This document shows positions 1-11,769 of a stretch of 64,000 nt of DNA, piece after piece; within the stretch, counting starts at the first letter, position 1, and the number at the start of each line of letters is the position of its first letter. The notes beneath the pieces were generated by a model. The model searched no databases. It saw only the letters and a program-made list of their open reading frames with translations, and was not told where the DNA came from. The DNA comes from Zasmidium citrigriseum. Taxonomy: Eukaryota > Ascomycota > Dothideomycetes > Mycosphaerellales > Mycosphaerellaceae. Where the stretch lies: the NCBI GenBank assembly GCA_002786025.1, contig NHNW01000018.1:310001-374000 (forward strand). Direction: 5' to 3'. The translations under genes and the position numbers were made by a program.

Positions 1-220
1 GAAAATGGGAGTGGAGGCGAGTGAGTGTGGTCTCGTGGCCGCTCATCTCGGAGACCTTAAAGGCGCTAAGGCTTGTGGGTTCTCCACCGTGTATGTTGAG
101 AGGGAGTTGGAGGAGAAGGCGCCGGAGTTGAAGAAGGACAACATCCCAGATTTGGTTGTGGGTGAGGGAGAGGGAGGGATGGTGGACTTGGCGAGGAGGT
201 TGGGTATCCATTCTGACTGA
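1..220 (+). CDS. HAD-family hydrolase, 3' end only
   Basis: The reading frame enters from the left edge (first full codon at base 2) and stops with TGA at 218-220. About 72 residues are visible. They contain a VAAHLGDLKGAKACGF block followed by TVYVERE, which matches the late motif of haloacid-dehalogenase-type hydrolases, where the conserved Asp helps hold Mg2+. The nucleophile Asp and the cap domain lie outside the window, so the substrate cannot be judged. The ATG at base 5 is very unlikely to be the true start because the fold would be missing. The family call is fairly secure and the function is open. Confidence 0.7.
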   Translation, partial: KMGVEASECGLVAAHLGDLKGAKACGFSTVYVERELEEKAPELKKDNIPDLVVGEGEGGMVDLARRLGIHSD

Positions 221-240
221 TCTCTTTCAAACCGTTACCT

Positions 241-1829
241 CTAGAGGCGGTATCTGAATTCTTTGTTCTTGAGGTCAGTCACATCGGCGAATTCGATGTC
301 TCTCTTATGTTCCACCACTCCTTGAGCCGCCAGTCCGTCCCTCCGTTTGTTGACTGTCACGTAGTAGGTTTGAAGCGCCGCAGTGAAAGCTATAGCAGCC
401 GCACAAGTCACTATGATCGTGATCTTCGCAGGAACGTATCCCGGGGCGTCTTCTCCGCGGAATGTGAGGGGGCCGATGATGTTGCCGGCACAAAAGGCCA
501 TGAGGAGAATTGCATTCATTGTCACTTTCTGTGGGTCAAAAGGGTCAGCGATATGCCTTCGGGCACCTAGAGAGCTGATCTGCGTACCTTTGTATGGCCG
601 GCGTAATTCGCACTGACCCATGAGTACAGAAGAGGAAGGGATGCACCAATGACGTTGGTCAGGTAGTTCCCTATCAACTTCCCTGCTTTGTCATCCTCTG
701 GCAGGAAAGCCATGAGGGCGCCGCCGAGGATTCCTGGGATCAGCAGGGCGATGACTTGGATTCCGCGCTGGTTGTATCGGCCAGCAAGGAACGTTGAGCA
801 AAGGATCGCGACAATGGAGACAGCGCCGGAGGGGATGGAGAGGAGGGCGGTCTGCTTCGAGTCGTAGCCGAAGTTCTTGATGATGGTTGCTTGGAAAGAA
901 GAGACGGCACCGTTGGGGACGGAGGAGGAGCAGCAGATGAGCGCGAGCAGCCAGGTTTGCGGGTCGAGAAAGCATTCGGCGACCTGGGCAGGCTTGAAGT
1001 GGATGTTTTCAATTCCGGTCTGGTTTTCTCGCAGCCGCTCGATCGCCCAGACTTTCTCCTCATGCGACAATCTCGACTTCATTGGATTATCCGGCAAGAG
1101 GAAGAAGACCAGTATGCCCACGGCGCAGGTGACCAGTCCGACGGTCAGGAACATAATCTGCCAGGAGTAGAAAGTTCGGGATGTGACATGTTGAAAGCCG
1201 AACGAGATCAGGCTTCCGAAGATTGTTCCTGTGCCGGTGCCGAGATACCAGAATCCCACTCGCGGTGGTTGCTCGTTGCGTTTGTACCACATGCTCGTTA
1301 TCAAGATGAGGGAGGGGGCGACGGCAGACTCGAAGACACCTAGCAAGACCCTCGTCGTGACGAGAGCGCCGTAGTTCTTACAAGAGCTCGTCACGGTGAC
1401 GATGACGCCCCAGAGAAACACCATCGCTCCGAGATATTTCGCTGTTGGGAGCCTCTGCATGAGGTATCCATGCGGGAATTCGAAAGCCAGGTAGGATACG
1501 TAGAAGATCAGGGCCAGGTTGCTAAATTGGTCTTTTGTCATGTTGGTGTCTTCTTCCAGACCCATCACGTTGGCATAGTTGATTAGGGTCTTGTCGAGGT
1601 ACTGAAGGCAATAGCAGCACCACATTAGAGGGACGATCATCCAGTCGATTTTGCGGCGGAGTTTGCGTTCGTCGTAGGGTGTCATTTCTCGGACGTCGCG
1701 TTCGTGGCGGAGGAAGTCGAGGGCGGCGTCGGCATTGCGGACGTCTTTGATCTCGCCGACTTCGATGTCGCTGGTTGTAGGTGATGCGGAGGTTGAGATA
1801 TTCTTGTCCTTAGGGGGCGTGGTCGCCAT
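241..1829 (-). CDS. MFS permease, allantoate/nicotinate (ACS) type
   Basis: Two exons (1829-588 and 528-241) around a 59-nt intron with a GTACGC donor and CCCACAG acceptor. Both exons are in phase 0 and encode 509 residues. The family signature is clear: a cytosolic acidic N-terminus, then YLDKTLINYANVMGL at the first membrane segment, FEFPHGYLMQRLP, RVLLGVFESAVAPS, and after the splice NAILLMAFCAGNIIGPLTF. These are typical of the anion:cation symporter family that includes Dal5 and Tna1, plasma-membrane importers of allantoate, ureidosuccinate or nicotinate. The exact substrate is not readable. The chosen ATG begins MATTPP, and an upstream gene lies on the same strand. Length is normal for the family. 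Confidence 0.88.
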
Positions 1830-2148
1830 CTTGAGGGACCAGCTCGGGGAAGCAAATGGACGGGGTTCGAAATGCTGTGAGCGGCAACGATATCAACCGT
1901 GTGCTGCAAAGAGGGACGAGAGCTATAACATCAAATCATCATCCACTGTGGCAAGCCAAGTCAACCAAGATACTGGGATTCTCCCAAATCGAAGCGTCAC
2001 TCTGCTCATTCGGATAGATAGCAAGGCCTTTGCTGGCCATCATCATTGGCCATGCTGTTGGTAACCAGATACCGTGCGACCTGTTGATGGCCATTAGCGT
2101 GTCGCCCGATCAGAGCGATGGAGGTGCCTGACTTACAGCCTGCTTCGC
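1830..2148. other. Intergenic: upstream of the permease
   Basis: About 320 bases between the permease start and the stop of the next minus-strand gene. It would hold that gene's 3' end and the permease promoter. I see no coding frame or clear motif. Confidence 0.4.
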
Positions 2149-3234
2149 CTAACGATCCTCATCAGGCAGGTCAGATAGGCCGCCGGGAGTCACGCTGATA
2201 ACGACCAGGTTCGAAGCTCGGTTTTCTCTCGCAGCTTGCGTCGTCAATCTGGGGGTCCTCTCTGCGACGGAATCATGGACTTGTGCTGTGAGCTTTCTCC
2301 TACGGTCGGTTGCGTGGGGTGCAAGCTTATTGATGGCTTCCATGCTTGTGCGAAGCGCTGCTCTCAACCACGATGATATCCTCTTCGCTGTAGACGTCTC
2401 CCTCTCATTATGCTGTGTGGATGGAGTGGCTGACCGAGGAAAGTCGTCAGCATCTGTCTGGTCAGTCGTACTCTCAACCTGCATGTCGGCATTCTCTTTG
2501 TCCTCTCCCAGCTTCTTGCATTTGGCCTCGAGGTCGCTCATAACAGCATGAAGGCAGTAATCCCGTCTCATCCCTTCCGCTTGTATCCTCAGATGCGGCC
2601 AGACCCGGCAAATGCATCCATGTCCTTCACCGTGATGGCACACCTGTCCGCCTCCTTGGCATGAACAATACCGTGATGCACCATGGTTGCACGGGCCGCC
2701 GGCACATAATTCAAACAGAGCATTCGGCCGGGAGGCGTCGTATGGCAACATTAGCCATCCGCCTGTTGGTACGCGAACAGCGGCATTCTTGATTTGCGCA
2801 CGTTCCAGGCGCCAGTGCCACCCGATACTCAGGCGTTCATGCATACCTTCGAATCGGCATGGTGCAGACTCAAGCCAGCGGTGTAGTCGCAGGGCGTGAT
2901 CTAAGTTCCAGACGGACGGCAGGAAGCGATTCTGTCCCCAGTAGTCTTTGAGCAGGGCCTGGCGAGTTTCGCGGGACACTTGCGTCACAGCTGGCGGCTT
3001 GAGAGTTTTGGTAATGGCGATGATGCCATCAGTTGATACTGTGAAAGTGTAGTCCCAGATCATATCGTACAGTTCTTGCGGGAGGTCTTGTTATCTACTT
3101 CGGAGCTCTTGAGTGCCTGACATCCCAGTGTCGGCGTGGGCTGAGAGATTCGTCTTGGGGTGGGTGTCGTCGGAGATTGAAGTCTCCTCGAAAGCTGCGA
3201 GCATTTCCGTGTCGGCAGAATCGGCGGTTTCCAT
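2149..3234 (-). pseudogene. 2EXR/F-box-like protein gene with an in-frame TAA
   Basis: An uninterrupted frame runs from the ATG at 3063 to 2149 (304 residues, starting MIWDYTF). The 9 codons before that ATG read QDLPQELYD, completing the LPxELYDxIWDYTF motif that begins fungal 2EXR/F-box-like proteins. Immediately before them is TAA (3091-3093). In the same frame a 47-codon stretch leads back to an ATG at 3234 (METADSADTE), with TATAAAT on the minus strand about 85 bases further up. No GT donor lies between the 3234 ATG and the TAA at a distance that would allow splicing. The gene is therefore truncated, read through, or started late at 3063 without half its domain. The middle has a Cys/His-rich patch (CAGGPCNHG, CSCQGGGQVCHHGEGHGCIC) and the tail is charged. 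Function unknown. Confidence 0.5.
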
Positions 3235-4165
3235 GGTGTCGTGCTATTCGGGAGAGCAGCTTGAGAGGAAAGGATTTGAAGGATGGGATGCTGAAGAAGA
3301 CAAGATGCGCGAGAGATTTATAGAAATTCTGAGCAGGCTGTGGAAAATGCAAACTTACCAGGAGAGCTACTCAGCAACCTCTGGGACAGCGGAAAGGTAA
3401 GCACTTTCGCATCTGCCTAAAACCTTCTGACCGTGAGCCAAGTAGATGCGAGGTGTGTGTCAACGTCCTTGCCAATCGAGCACCCACTGCACTCGCAGTT
3501 CACGCATGCAGCGTCGCTGTAGCCAATATGTGTGCTTCGAGACTTTTCATGCGCATTAGCAACAGCGATGAAGGAGACCCGCTACCAAAAGAAAGGCGAG
3601 TGTCCGATACGATGTAGCGCCGGTGATCCAGAGCAACTTGCTGCAGAGAAGGAGCGGCGTGCAATGTAGGTGTAGCGGAGTCCAAGACTAGCATGTTGAG
3701 AAGGTCCACGGGAGACAACAGCCGTGACACCAGTGTGCGTCAACAGGCATCGTCATGGAGGCACAGAGTCGGCTTCTACGTTCGGCGAGGCCCAGGTCCT
3801 CTTCCTGGGCGCCTGTGGTGCCTCCTGAGAGGGAGAGCCCTCATTGTCGAGACAGCGCTTGGGATGGAGACGTCGTACCAAGGGCGGACCGGGAGTAGTG
3901 GATCTGCCTGTGATTGGAGCAAGAATGCCATTCAGGGAGAACATGCGCTGCCGCCTTACGTTGGCTTGATCGAATGGTTCGAGTCGTAATGTTGCTGTGA
4001 AGGAGGAGGAGGAGGAGGAGGACGTCGGCGAGGCGGAGAGCGGAGAATTTGATCACGTGTTTCGCGTTGTTTTGGCTCATTAAACGTTATCTTATCGGCA
4101 GGGGTTCGCGTGGTACAAGACGCGCCTGCTCTCTTTCTGTGGTTCTTCTTCACCTATACACCAAA
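3235..4165. other. Intergenic, about 930 bases
   Basis: Lies between two divergently read 2EXR-like genes. Contains a GTAAGT on the minus strand near 3360 that could belong to a 5' leader intron, and a (GGA)n tract at about 4002-4021. Short open frames on both strands show no domain or consistent coding character. I support no gene here. Confidence 0.4.
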
Positions 4166-5281
4166 ATGCCGAAGAGATTAGCGACAACCCTTCCAGACGA
4201 TCCATTCGCTTGCAAGCGCTTCAAAAGCACATTCAAGATTGGAGCACAATGCTGGCATTACGATAGGCGAACGAGCTCTGCACGCCGGCGAACGACTTTT
4301 CTGGATCTCCCTTTGAACGTGCGTGAACAGATCTACGGACACGTCTTCGAAGATGTGGTTGTGACCATCAAGCACCCCTACGGGGATTTTCCCTTGTGGA
4401 GTCGATTCGGGCCTTATCTCGCTTTGCGACTGTCGAACCACCAGATCAGCAGTGAGGCAAAGAGCCTTTTCAAGCAATTCTACGAGAAGCGTCTCGTCTT
4501 CTACTTCGACAATCCTGTTGAACTGTATGATCTTTGGAACGAGGTGAATTGGCATCCCCGCCTTCGCGACGCACAGTTCTTCCTCCGAGCGGACGACTTT
4601 GACCCGGATATCGAGAAAGAGGAGAATGAATATGGCGGTATCCAGGAGGACACAGAAATGCTCATCGAGAAGCAAGCCGGGTATCGACATGAATGGGCCG
4701 AAATCGGATACTACAACCATACGCTTCGCGATATTTGGGGCAATGAATGGATCCCTGAGGCATGTGGCTTAAAACTCGAACAAGGTCGCCACGATGCATG
4801 CCTGGACAAAACCTCGTGTGTGAAGTACGACAGGATGATCTTCTCGCCGCTGGGGAAGTCGCTTCGTCTGATGACTGTGTTTTGGATGGAGCCCATCCCT
4901 AGCACCAAGTATGCCGGCAAACGATTGGAGAAGGTCGGTAGCCTGATTTTGACCGGAAAGTTGAGTGACATAAGGTGGAAGGGACACGATCTGAGGCTTG
5001 GCGAAGCTCGTCGGGCTTGGAGTCGAGGTGAAACGAGTGTGAATCCGTCGAATTGCATGGGACGCTTTGGATACTTGGACTTTGGGCGATATGACCCTAA
5101 CGCTTACTCGGATTCGAGCGAGAGTGAGTCGGACGATGACGAGGATGAAGACGACGACAACGATGATGAAGAGGAAGACGACGAAGAGGACGACATCGAA
5201 GGGCCACCTTATACTGGGAACATAAACGATTTGTTGGACAGCGATGAGGACTCGGAGACTGATGATCACGATCCCGAATGA
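4166..5281 (+). CDS. 2EXR/F-box-like protein with acidic tail
   Basis: Single exon, 371 residues from ATG 4166 (MPKRLATTLP), which follows an A-rich CCAAA context. The frame is open further upstream but without a better ATG. Residues about 48-66 read FLDLPLNVREQIYGHVF, the hallmark start of the fungal 2EXR/F-box-like family, followed by LRLSNHQISSEAKSLFKQFY, also typical. The last 60 residues are a Ser/Asp/Glu tract (SDSSESESDDDEDEDDD). Members are expanded in Pezizomycotina and are generally uncharacterised. A role as a substrate adaptor is only inferred from F-box resemblance. Three other genes in this window (near 3 kb, 40 kb and 42 kb) share the same opening motif or family. Confidence 0.75.
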   Translation: MPKRLATTLPDDPFACKRFKSTFKIGAQCWHYDRRTSSARRRTTFLDLPLNVREQIYGHVFEDVVVTIKHPYGDFPLWSRFGPYLALRLSNHQISSEAKSLFKQFYEKRLVFYFDNPVELYDLWNEVNWHPRLRDAQFFLRADDFDPDIEKEENEYGGIQEDTEMLIEKQAGYRHEWAEIGYYNHTLRDIWGNEWIPEACGLKLEQGRHDACLDKTSCVKYDRMIFSPLGKSLRLMTVFWMEPIPSTKYAGKRLEKVGSLILTGKLSDIRWKGHDLRLGEARRAWSRGETSVNPSNCMGRFGYLDFGRYDPNAYSDSSESESDDDEDEDDDNDDEEEDDEEDDIEGPPYTGNINDLLDSDEDSETDDHDPE

Positions 5282-6312
5282 TACCACAATTTCGTCTTTC
5301 AGGACAGATCGATGTCGGTCATTGTGCCTCTCATTGGGCGAATCCTAGCTGAGGTACCGGCCCTCAGATTGTCAGTGAAAATATCTTTCGAAGGTGCTGA
5401 GAAAGAGTCTCGAGGGGAGATGCGTTTCTGTATCACTACGAATGTCTCTGGTGACTGGCTTGCCCTAAGCATGCACCAACTTTATAGGGCGTGGCGCATC
5501 AGATCTACTAATTATTAGATTATACTTCAAGCTTATCTGCCTGTCCTTCGACTTCACCTCACCATTTGGAGAAAATGGCCTCGACAAATTCGACCGTTCC
5601 GGCGACATTCTCCCCTGCTTCCGACCGCTGCCGGTCTCAATGCTTTCAGCAATCGATACGCCACCGCCAACTCTTGTCGCCTGTCGACCCAAGGTGTGGC
5701 AACCATTTCACCTACGTAACATCATGTCCAGAGCTGTTTATCAAGCTCCTTGCATCCACCCAGACAAACTTCTCACCCAAGCACCTTCCTCCTCGAGCAA
5801 ACTCCTCCTCTCGGAACCAGCGAACCCGGCGTAACCGCACGCTCTCGACCACCGTGCACAAAAGCACACCTGTCAAACCGAAGATCTACGACGCACACGT
5901 GGATATCTCCCCGGCCTCCATCCGCAGCCGAATCTCGCCCAGGACGCCTCACCTTGGCAGGCAGGGGTCCTTCTGCATTCCCCGCCTGGCCTCCCCGCCT
6001 TTGTTCTCCAAACGCCCAGCGAAATAGTGCAGCACACTCGGCCTTTTTCAATCGCTTGCTGCACGACGCATGGTTGGCGATGTCCGCTGGCGTCGTGTCG
6101 CCAAGTAGCACCATCGCATCCGCACCGAGGGACGGCTGGCAAAGTGGCAAGGATGTCTCCTACAAGAAGGCCTGCTTGTCCGTTTTCCTTCCGCTTGCTT
6201 GGTGGTCTGGCTCTCCTGACCTTCCCTGGAAGTGCCGACTAATCACCGTGACGAGGAATGAGGCAAACACCAAAATCTCACCTCTTCGCTCAACGGAAAT
6301 TCTGCTTTTAAG
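5282..6312. other. Intergenic, about 1 kb upstream of the ACS permease
   Basis: An ATG at 5575 in a good context opens a 150-codon plus-strand frame (MASTNSTVPATFSP...), rich in Ser/Pro/Arg and without any recognisable domain. Equally long frames exist in other registers. I treat it as probable 3' region plus promoter and do not call a gene. Confidence 0.3.
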
Positions 6313-8374
6313 ATGGCGGGTGTGCGTGAGGAGGATAAGGAGTTGTATGGTGTTGAGCAGGTTGAGAATACCAAGATGGACCGTGATAAGTCTCCCGTTG
6401 ATTCGGAGCTCCAGTTGGAGTTCTCGCCGGCGGAGGAGAGGAAGATTCTCCATCGGATTGATCGGAGACTTATCATTACCGTGGGGATCATGTATTGCAT
6501 CTCGCTGATGGATCGGACGAACTTGTCCGCTGCAGCCATTGCCGGTAAGTGGGAGCAGAGAAGTTTGAGCGACAGTTGCTGATCGTCGATGTTTCTATGT
6601 GCAGGCATGACCACGGAGTTAAATTTGATCGGATTCAGATATGTATGTTGAGGACTTCACGAGTGCGGATCGCAGGCTAATATTGAACAGTCCATCATCA
6701 CTCTGGTCTTCTTCATATCATATGTTATTTTCCAGCCTCCAGCGACAGTGGCCTGCAAGAAGATTGGACCCCGAAGATTCCTGTCATCGATCACATTGTT
6801 TTGGGGAAGTGTCATGATCGGCATGGGATTTGTTAAGACCTGGGACACCCTCGCTGGACTGCGAGTGATCTTGGGTCTGTTTGAGGCCGGTTTCTTCCCG
6901 GCTTGCGTCTATTTGCTTTCTACGTGGTATAAGCGATGTAAGTGGGACTGCTTTCCGATGTATCTCAGAAGCCGTTCACTGATTGGATGTCGAAGATGAA
7001 ATGGGCAAGCGATATGCCTACTTCTACATTCTTGGCATGTTCGCCTCGGCCTGCGCTGGTATCCTCGCTTTTGGCCTCATGCAGATGGATGGCTTGGCGG
7101 ATTTGGGTGGTTGGAGGTGGATTGTAAGTAGAAACACCGCCACTCACGGAAGACAGTGAAGCTGACGTTGAAAACAGTTCATCATGGAAGGCATCGTGCG
7201 TCACCTTCTGCCATTCTCGGGATCTTGAGTACTGACTTTCCCAGATCACCGTCCTCGTTGCAATAGTCGGCTACTTCTTCCTCGTTCCGTTTCCAGACGA
7301 CAAACCTGACAAATGCTGGGGCTTCCTGAACGAGCGCGAAGTCGCTTTCATCATCGCCAGAGTCGAGGCTGATCGTGCGGATACCAAGACCGAGCCCTTC
7401 AACCTCGCCAAGTTCTTGAAGCCCGGCCTGGATCCTAAAGTCTGGGGTTTCGCTTTGATCTTTTGCTGTTTGACCACTGTAACGTATGCCCTAGCTTACT
7501 TTTTGCCGATCATATTGAGAGAAGGTGAGTGTGATTGTGCTGGTCGTGGTGGAGATAGCTGATGAGGGTGTAGGAATGGGATTTAGTGTTGGAGAGGCGC
7601 AGTGTCTTGTGAGTCAGCCCGCGAGCCCTTTTGCCAGCATTGCACTGACTTCAATGTCCAGGTAACTCCACCCTACGCTTTTGCGGGCATCGTCATGTAC
7701 ATCACCGGTTGGATCGGCGACAAGGTAAGTTTGCATCACATGCAATTGGCTCGTGCGCGGCGCACGGACGTGCGCCCATCGAGCCTGCTCTCTCCACTTG
7801 ATCTGTCTTGTACCCAACTAACAGCCTGCAGTACCACGTTCGAGGCCCGCTCCTCGTCTTCAACGCCGTCCTCTGCATCATCGGCCTTGCACTAATGGGA
7901 TGGTCGGACAGCCTCGGCGTCCAATATTTCGGTGTCTTCTTCACCTGCGCCGGTGCCAACGCCAACGTTCCCCAGTGCATGTCTTACCAAGGAAACAACA
8001 TCCGCGGTCAATGGAAGCGGGCATTTTGCAGTGCCACCTTGGTTGGCTTTGGAGGTATTGGTGGGATTGCTGGAAGCTTGGTGTTTAGGTATGTCAGGAG
8101 AGGAGTTTTGTTGGAGGTTCGCAGAGCTGATGAGTGTGCAGGACGCAGGATGCCCCTGAGTATCTCCCTGGTCTTTGGGCTTGTATGACGGCTTGCTTGA
8201 TTATCATTGTGACTGTTGGCTTGCTGGATACGTACTTCTACTTTGCCAATGCCAAGGCTGCGAGGGGAGAGTTGGCTATTGAGGGGTTTAATGTGAGTTT
8301 GACATCTGAGCGAGTGATCTTGAGTTCGGTGCTAACGCTCATTGTGTCAGGACGACTTCCGATATACTTACTAG
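6313..8374 (+). CDS. MFS permease, anion:cation symporter type, 11 exons
   Basis: Exons: 6313-6544, 6605-6642, 6691-6937, 6996-7123, 7178-7195, 7245-7524, 7574-7608, 7662-7724, 7832-8088, 8142-8292 and 8351-8374. Together they give 490 residues, all junctions GT-AG and in phase. The protein starts MAGVREEDKE. It shows RIDRRLIITVGIMYCISLMDRTNLS at the first segment, RVILGLFEAGFFPACVYLLSTWY with the Arg/Glu pattern of the ACS family, a central FPDDKPDKCWGFLNEREV loop, and CMSYQGNNIRGQWKRAF in the C-terminal half. It ends DDFRYTY. Expected in the plasma membrane importing an organic anion or vitamin-like solute; substrate unknown. Eleven exons, two of them 18 and 24 nt, is unusually fragmented compared with the two-exon relative at 241-1829. 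Confidence 0.88.
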
Positions 8375-9365
8375 TAAGGCAAAGTCGCGACAGCAGATGC
8401 TCTTCAGTATGTCCAAGTCAGACAGCTATTACGAATGAAATGCAAGAGCATGCACTTCTTTACTGACTCTCCGCACTACCACCTTCTCCCTTTCTTAAGT
8501 TGTTCGAGATACAGATGGAGCCGGGGCCCAAGAATCTACCAAGACCGGAACGTGGAGTGAGGCATCGTCTGATAAGTCCCAGCGGCTGACGGGAAATTCG
8601 CAGAGACAACACTGATTGGAAGCGACCAATCCTACTTCTGTCTGGCGCTTGGTTTTGCGGCACCGGTCTGGAACCACCAACGCTCCCCACTCTCCAGCCG
8701 TGCATCTCCCGTGTGGAGCACCACAGCTCGCGTGTGTGCCATGTGCTATCCCTGCACATATCGCTCGGCCCCCAAATGCATTTGCGTCGGTTTGGCTGGG
8801 CGCGCAGAGAGGCAGCTCCATCGTGTTTGCATGAACGACCTTTACTAACATGATCCCAGCTTCCGCCAACCATCGAGCATATCCCGGCCTATATCTCGAG
8901 AGCACAGTCTTGTGTGGCCAAAGTGAAAGAAAAGTGGTTCGTGGAGACCCCAGATTCCCGGCCCCGAGATCCCAAGATCCTCCGCAAAGCTGAGACGCTC
9001 TCCAAGATCCGCCAAGTGCCAACTCTTGGGCAGAACCATTCCAAAGTCGTACGGCCTCCGTATCGCTACGACTGGTGGAAATTCCCTTCACGACTCAAGC
9101 AACAATCCAAGACGGCCCAAGACGAACAATAGCCTGAGTCCACATGCTGCCATTGGTGCAAATCACATGGTTATACAAGCACATGGACTTCACCTCTTGG
9201 CGTTGGTACCGATGCAGGACAGCTGAAGACAGTGGACAAGGGGAAGAGATGAATAGATCTATCCAGCTGCTGCCCACAGGCTCTCCTCTTTCCATCGCAA
9301 CGAGGCTCGACCTCCCCAACTCCCTCCAACTCCTAGCTGCTAGGCAAGCAACCCCCTCAGCCATC
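8375..9365. other. Intergenic, about 990 bases; sugar-transporter promoter
   Basis: A long frame on the minus strand (9091-8495) is Gly/Ser/Cys-rich with no family signal and I do not accept it. A few SYGGRG-type sequences occur (CCGGGG near 8521, and GTGGGG and CTGGGG on the minus strand near 8688 and 8948). CreA-type carbon repressors bind such sites, but this motif is short and expected by chance. Confidence 0.35.
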
Positions 9366-11236
9366 ATGTTCAAACCCCCCAAAATCTACAACACCTACTT
9401 CGTCGCCTGCGTCGCCACAATCGGCGGCATGCTCTTCGGCTTCGACATCTCCTCCATGTCCGCCATCATAGGCACAGACCAATACAACGACTTCTTCGAC
9501 AAGCCCGCCGGAATCCGTCAAGGCGCCATAGGCTCCTCCCTCGCTGCCGGCTCCATCTTCGGGTCTGTCATCGCCGGTCCAGTATCCGACTGGATGGGCC
9601 GCAGGAACTCTATTGGATTCGCGTGTCTGTGGTGGTTGGCTGGCACAGCGATGCAGGCTGGTGTTACGGGGTTTGGGACGTTGATTGCGGGACGAGTGTT
9701 GAATGGCGTTTGTGTGGGGATTACGAGTAGTCAGGTGCCGGTTTATATTGCGGAGATTGCGAAGAAGGAGAAGAGAGGGGCGTTGATTATTATTCAGCAG
9801 TTGGCTATCGGTAAGTACTTCTTATCAAGTAAGAAGGAGTACATGAGTTACTAACGGTTAACAGAATGGGGCATCCTGATCATGTACTTCATCGGCTATG
9901 GCTGCAGTTTCATCGCCGGCTCGGCCTCGTTCCGCACAGCCTGGGGGATTCAATTTGTGCCCTGCTTCTTCCTGATCGTTGGACTGCCCTTCCTGCCAGA
10001 ATCGCCACGCTGGCTTGCAAAGAAGGACCGCGGAGCGGAAGCAATCGATGTTCTGGCACGAATCCAAGCTGGCGGCAACGTTGACGACCCTCTCGTCGTT
10101 GCTGAGTGGGAGGAGATCACCATGACCCTGGCTGCAGAGCGAGCAGCCCTCAAAGGCTGGCGTAAATTCGTCTACAACGGCATGTGGAAGCGAACTCTGG
10201 CAGGCTTCACAGTGCAGATGTGGCAGCAGAATTCCGGTGCAAACGTGATGACCTACGTGAGTCAACTTTCACACTCTTCCATCCCTTTTCACACTTTATC
10301 TGTCTTTTGCTAACAATCACCTCCAGTACGTCGTCTACATCTTCCAAATGGCCAACCTAACCGGCAACATCAACCTCATCGCCTCAGGCATCCAATACGC
10401 CCTCTTCATCATCTTCACCACCATAATGTTCTTCTACATCGACAAGACCGGCCGTCGACCGCTCCTCATCTGGGGTGCTGTGGCCATGGGCATCTGCCAC
10501 TTCGTCGTCGGCGGCGTCCTGTCTTCCGGCGAGAATGTTCCAGGAGGCGTGGACGGCAATCCTAATGTGCTTATTCGGGTTACAGGGTCTCCGGCGTATA
10601 CGGTGATTGCATTTTGTTATTTGCTCATTATCGTTTATGCGTTGACGTTAGCCCCCGTCTGTTGGGTCTATGCGGCGGAAATTTGGAGTTTGGAGACGAG
10701 GGCTACGGGGATGGGGATTGCTGCTAATGGAAATTGGTTGGTAAGTTGCACATCACTCTTCATTTCTAGCTGTGTGAGGATCCGGTTGACTGACTGATGA
10801 TAGTTTAACTTTGCTCTTGGCCTCTATATCCCTCCCGGGTAAGCATCCTCATCGACTGCCGAGATCTTTGCTGATTTCAACCCCAGCTTCATGAACATCA
10901 AATGGGGCATGTTCATCGTCTTCGGCGCCATGTGCTTTCTCGCCGCCGTCCACTTCTACTTCACGTATCCAGAAACCAGCAACAAAACGTAAGCGAAGCT
11001 AGTCACAATCTCCAAGAGCTAGGCTGACTCCCATAATTAGATTGGAAGAAATCGAGGAAATGTTCGCCCCTGGTGGTCCAAAGCCTTGGAAGACGAAGCC
11101 CGGCCATTCGAAATTGGATGCTTTGATTTCAGAGGCCCAAGAGAAGCATTTGACGATTGAGGATGTGAAGGACGGCAAGACGGGTGAGAGAATGTCGAGT
11201 GTACATGCGGAGGAGGTGAGGGCGGAGAAGGTGTGA
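9366..11236 (+). CDS. MFS sugar transporter, hexose type
   Basis: Six exons (9366-9810, 9865-10256, 10327-10740, 10804-10838, 10887-10988, 11041-11236) encode 527 residues. Signatures of the sugar-porter family are complete: GGMLFGFDISSMSAIIGT at the first helix, DWMGRRNSIG after helix 2, RVLNGVCVGITSSQVPVYIAEIA, LPESPRWLAKK at the end of helix 6, DKTGRRPLL, and PETSNKTLEEIEEMF after helix 12. These belong to plasma-membrane proton-coupled or facilitative hexose carriers. The FDISSMSAIIGT segment resembles fungal high-affinity glucose transporters, but whether the substrate is glucose, fructose or another hexose cannot be read. The C-terminal tail of about 60 residues is cytosolic and Lys/Glu-rich. 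All introns are 48-70 nt with clean borders. Confidence 0.92.
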
Positions 11237-11769
11237 GTTTTGGTGTCGAGCAAAGGTATATCCCCATACATGCACGGGCAGTGGAACCTGAAGTACTGCT
11301 TATACATCTCTCCTAGATACCATGGTTATTGTCTCTTGTGCAAGACATGATGGGACGGATCCTTCGATAAGGATTTCCAAGAGATTGGCATCAGGTGACT
11401 AGAGTATTTATAGTGGGCATGAAAAGGTGGCTCTTCGATCAGCCCATCAGATCCGCTCGCAGCCTTTCTGCACCCTCCCGCCTGATACACACTGCTCTGC
11501 ATGTGGTGCTTACATTGCAGCAACATTCGCTAGTGGCTGAAGCCATGTGTAACAACATTGCTCTTTCTGCGATGCGGATTAGTTAGGCCGAGAGACGCAT
11601 GGCACAGCCATGACAGCCCATCCTGATCGCCTTCGCAAGCTGACTCGACACTTATAGCGTGCCAGCCTTGCTCCTTTTCGTTGCAATCGCTGAACTTCCA
11701 CGCTCAAGTCCACCGGTCAACAGATGCCCGTTCGCGGACCGAACAACTGCTGGAAAGTTGTATCACAGA
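11237..11769. other. Intergenic, about 530 bases
   Basis: 3' region of the sugar transporter and leader of the next hypothetical gene. No domain-bearing frame or structured element seen. Confidence 0.4.

Noticed and set aside
4002..4021. GGA repeat tract
   Set aside because: A short simple repeat in non-coding DNA; no sign of function beyond chance expansion.
5575..6027. A 150-codon plus-strand frame with good ATG context
   Set aside because: No domain, Ser/Pro/Arg-rich composition, competing frames of equal length; not enough to call a gene.
8495..9091. A 198-codon minus-strand frame in the sugar-transporter promoter
   Set aside because: Gly/Ser/Trp/Cys-rich, no domain, and several other registers are similarly open.
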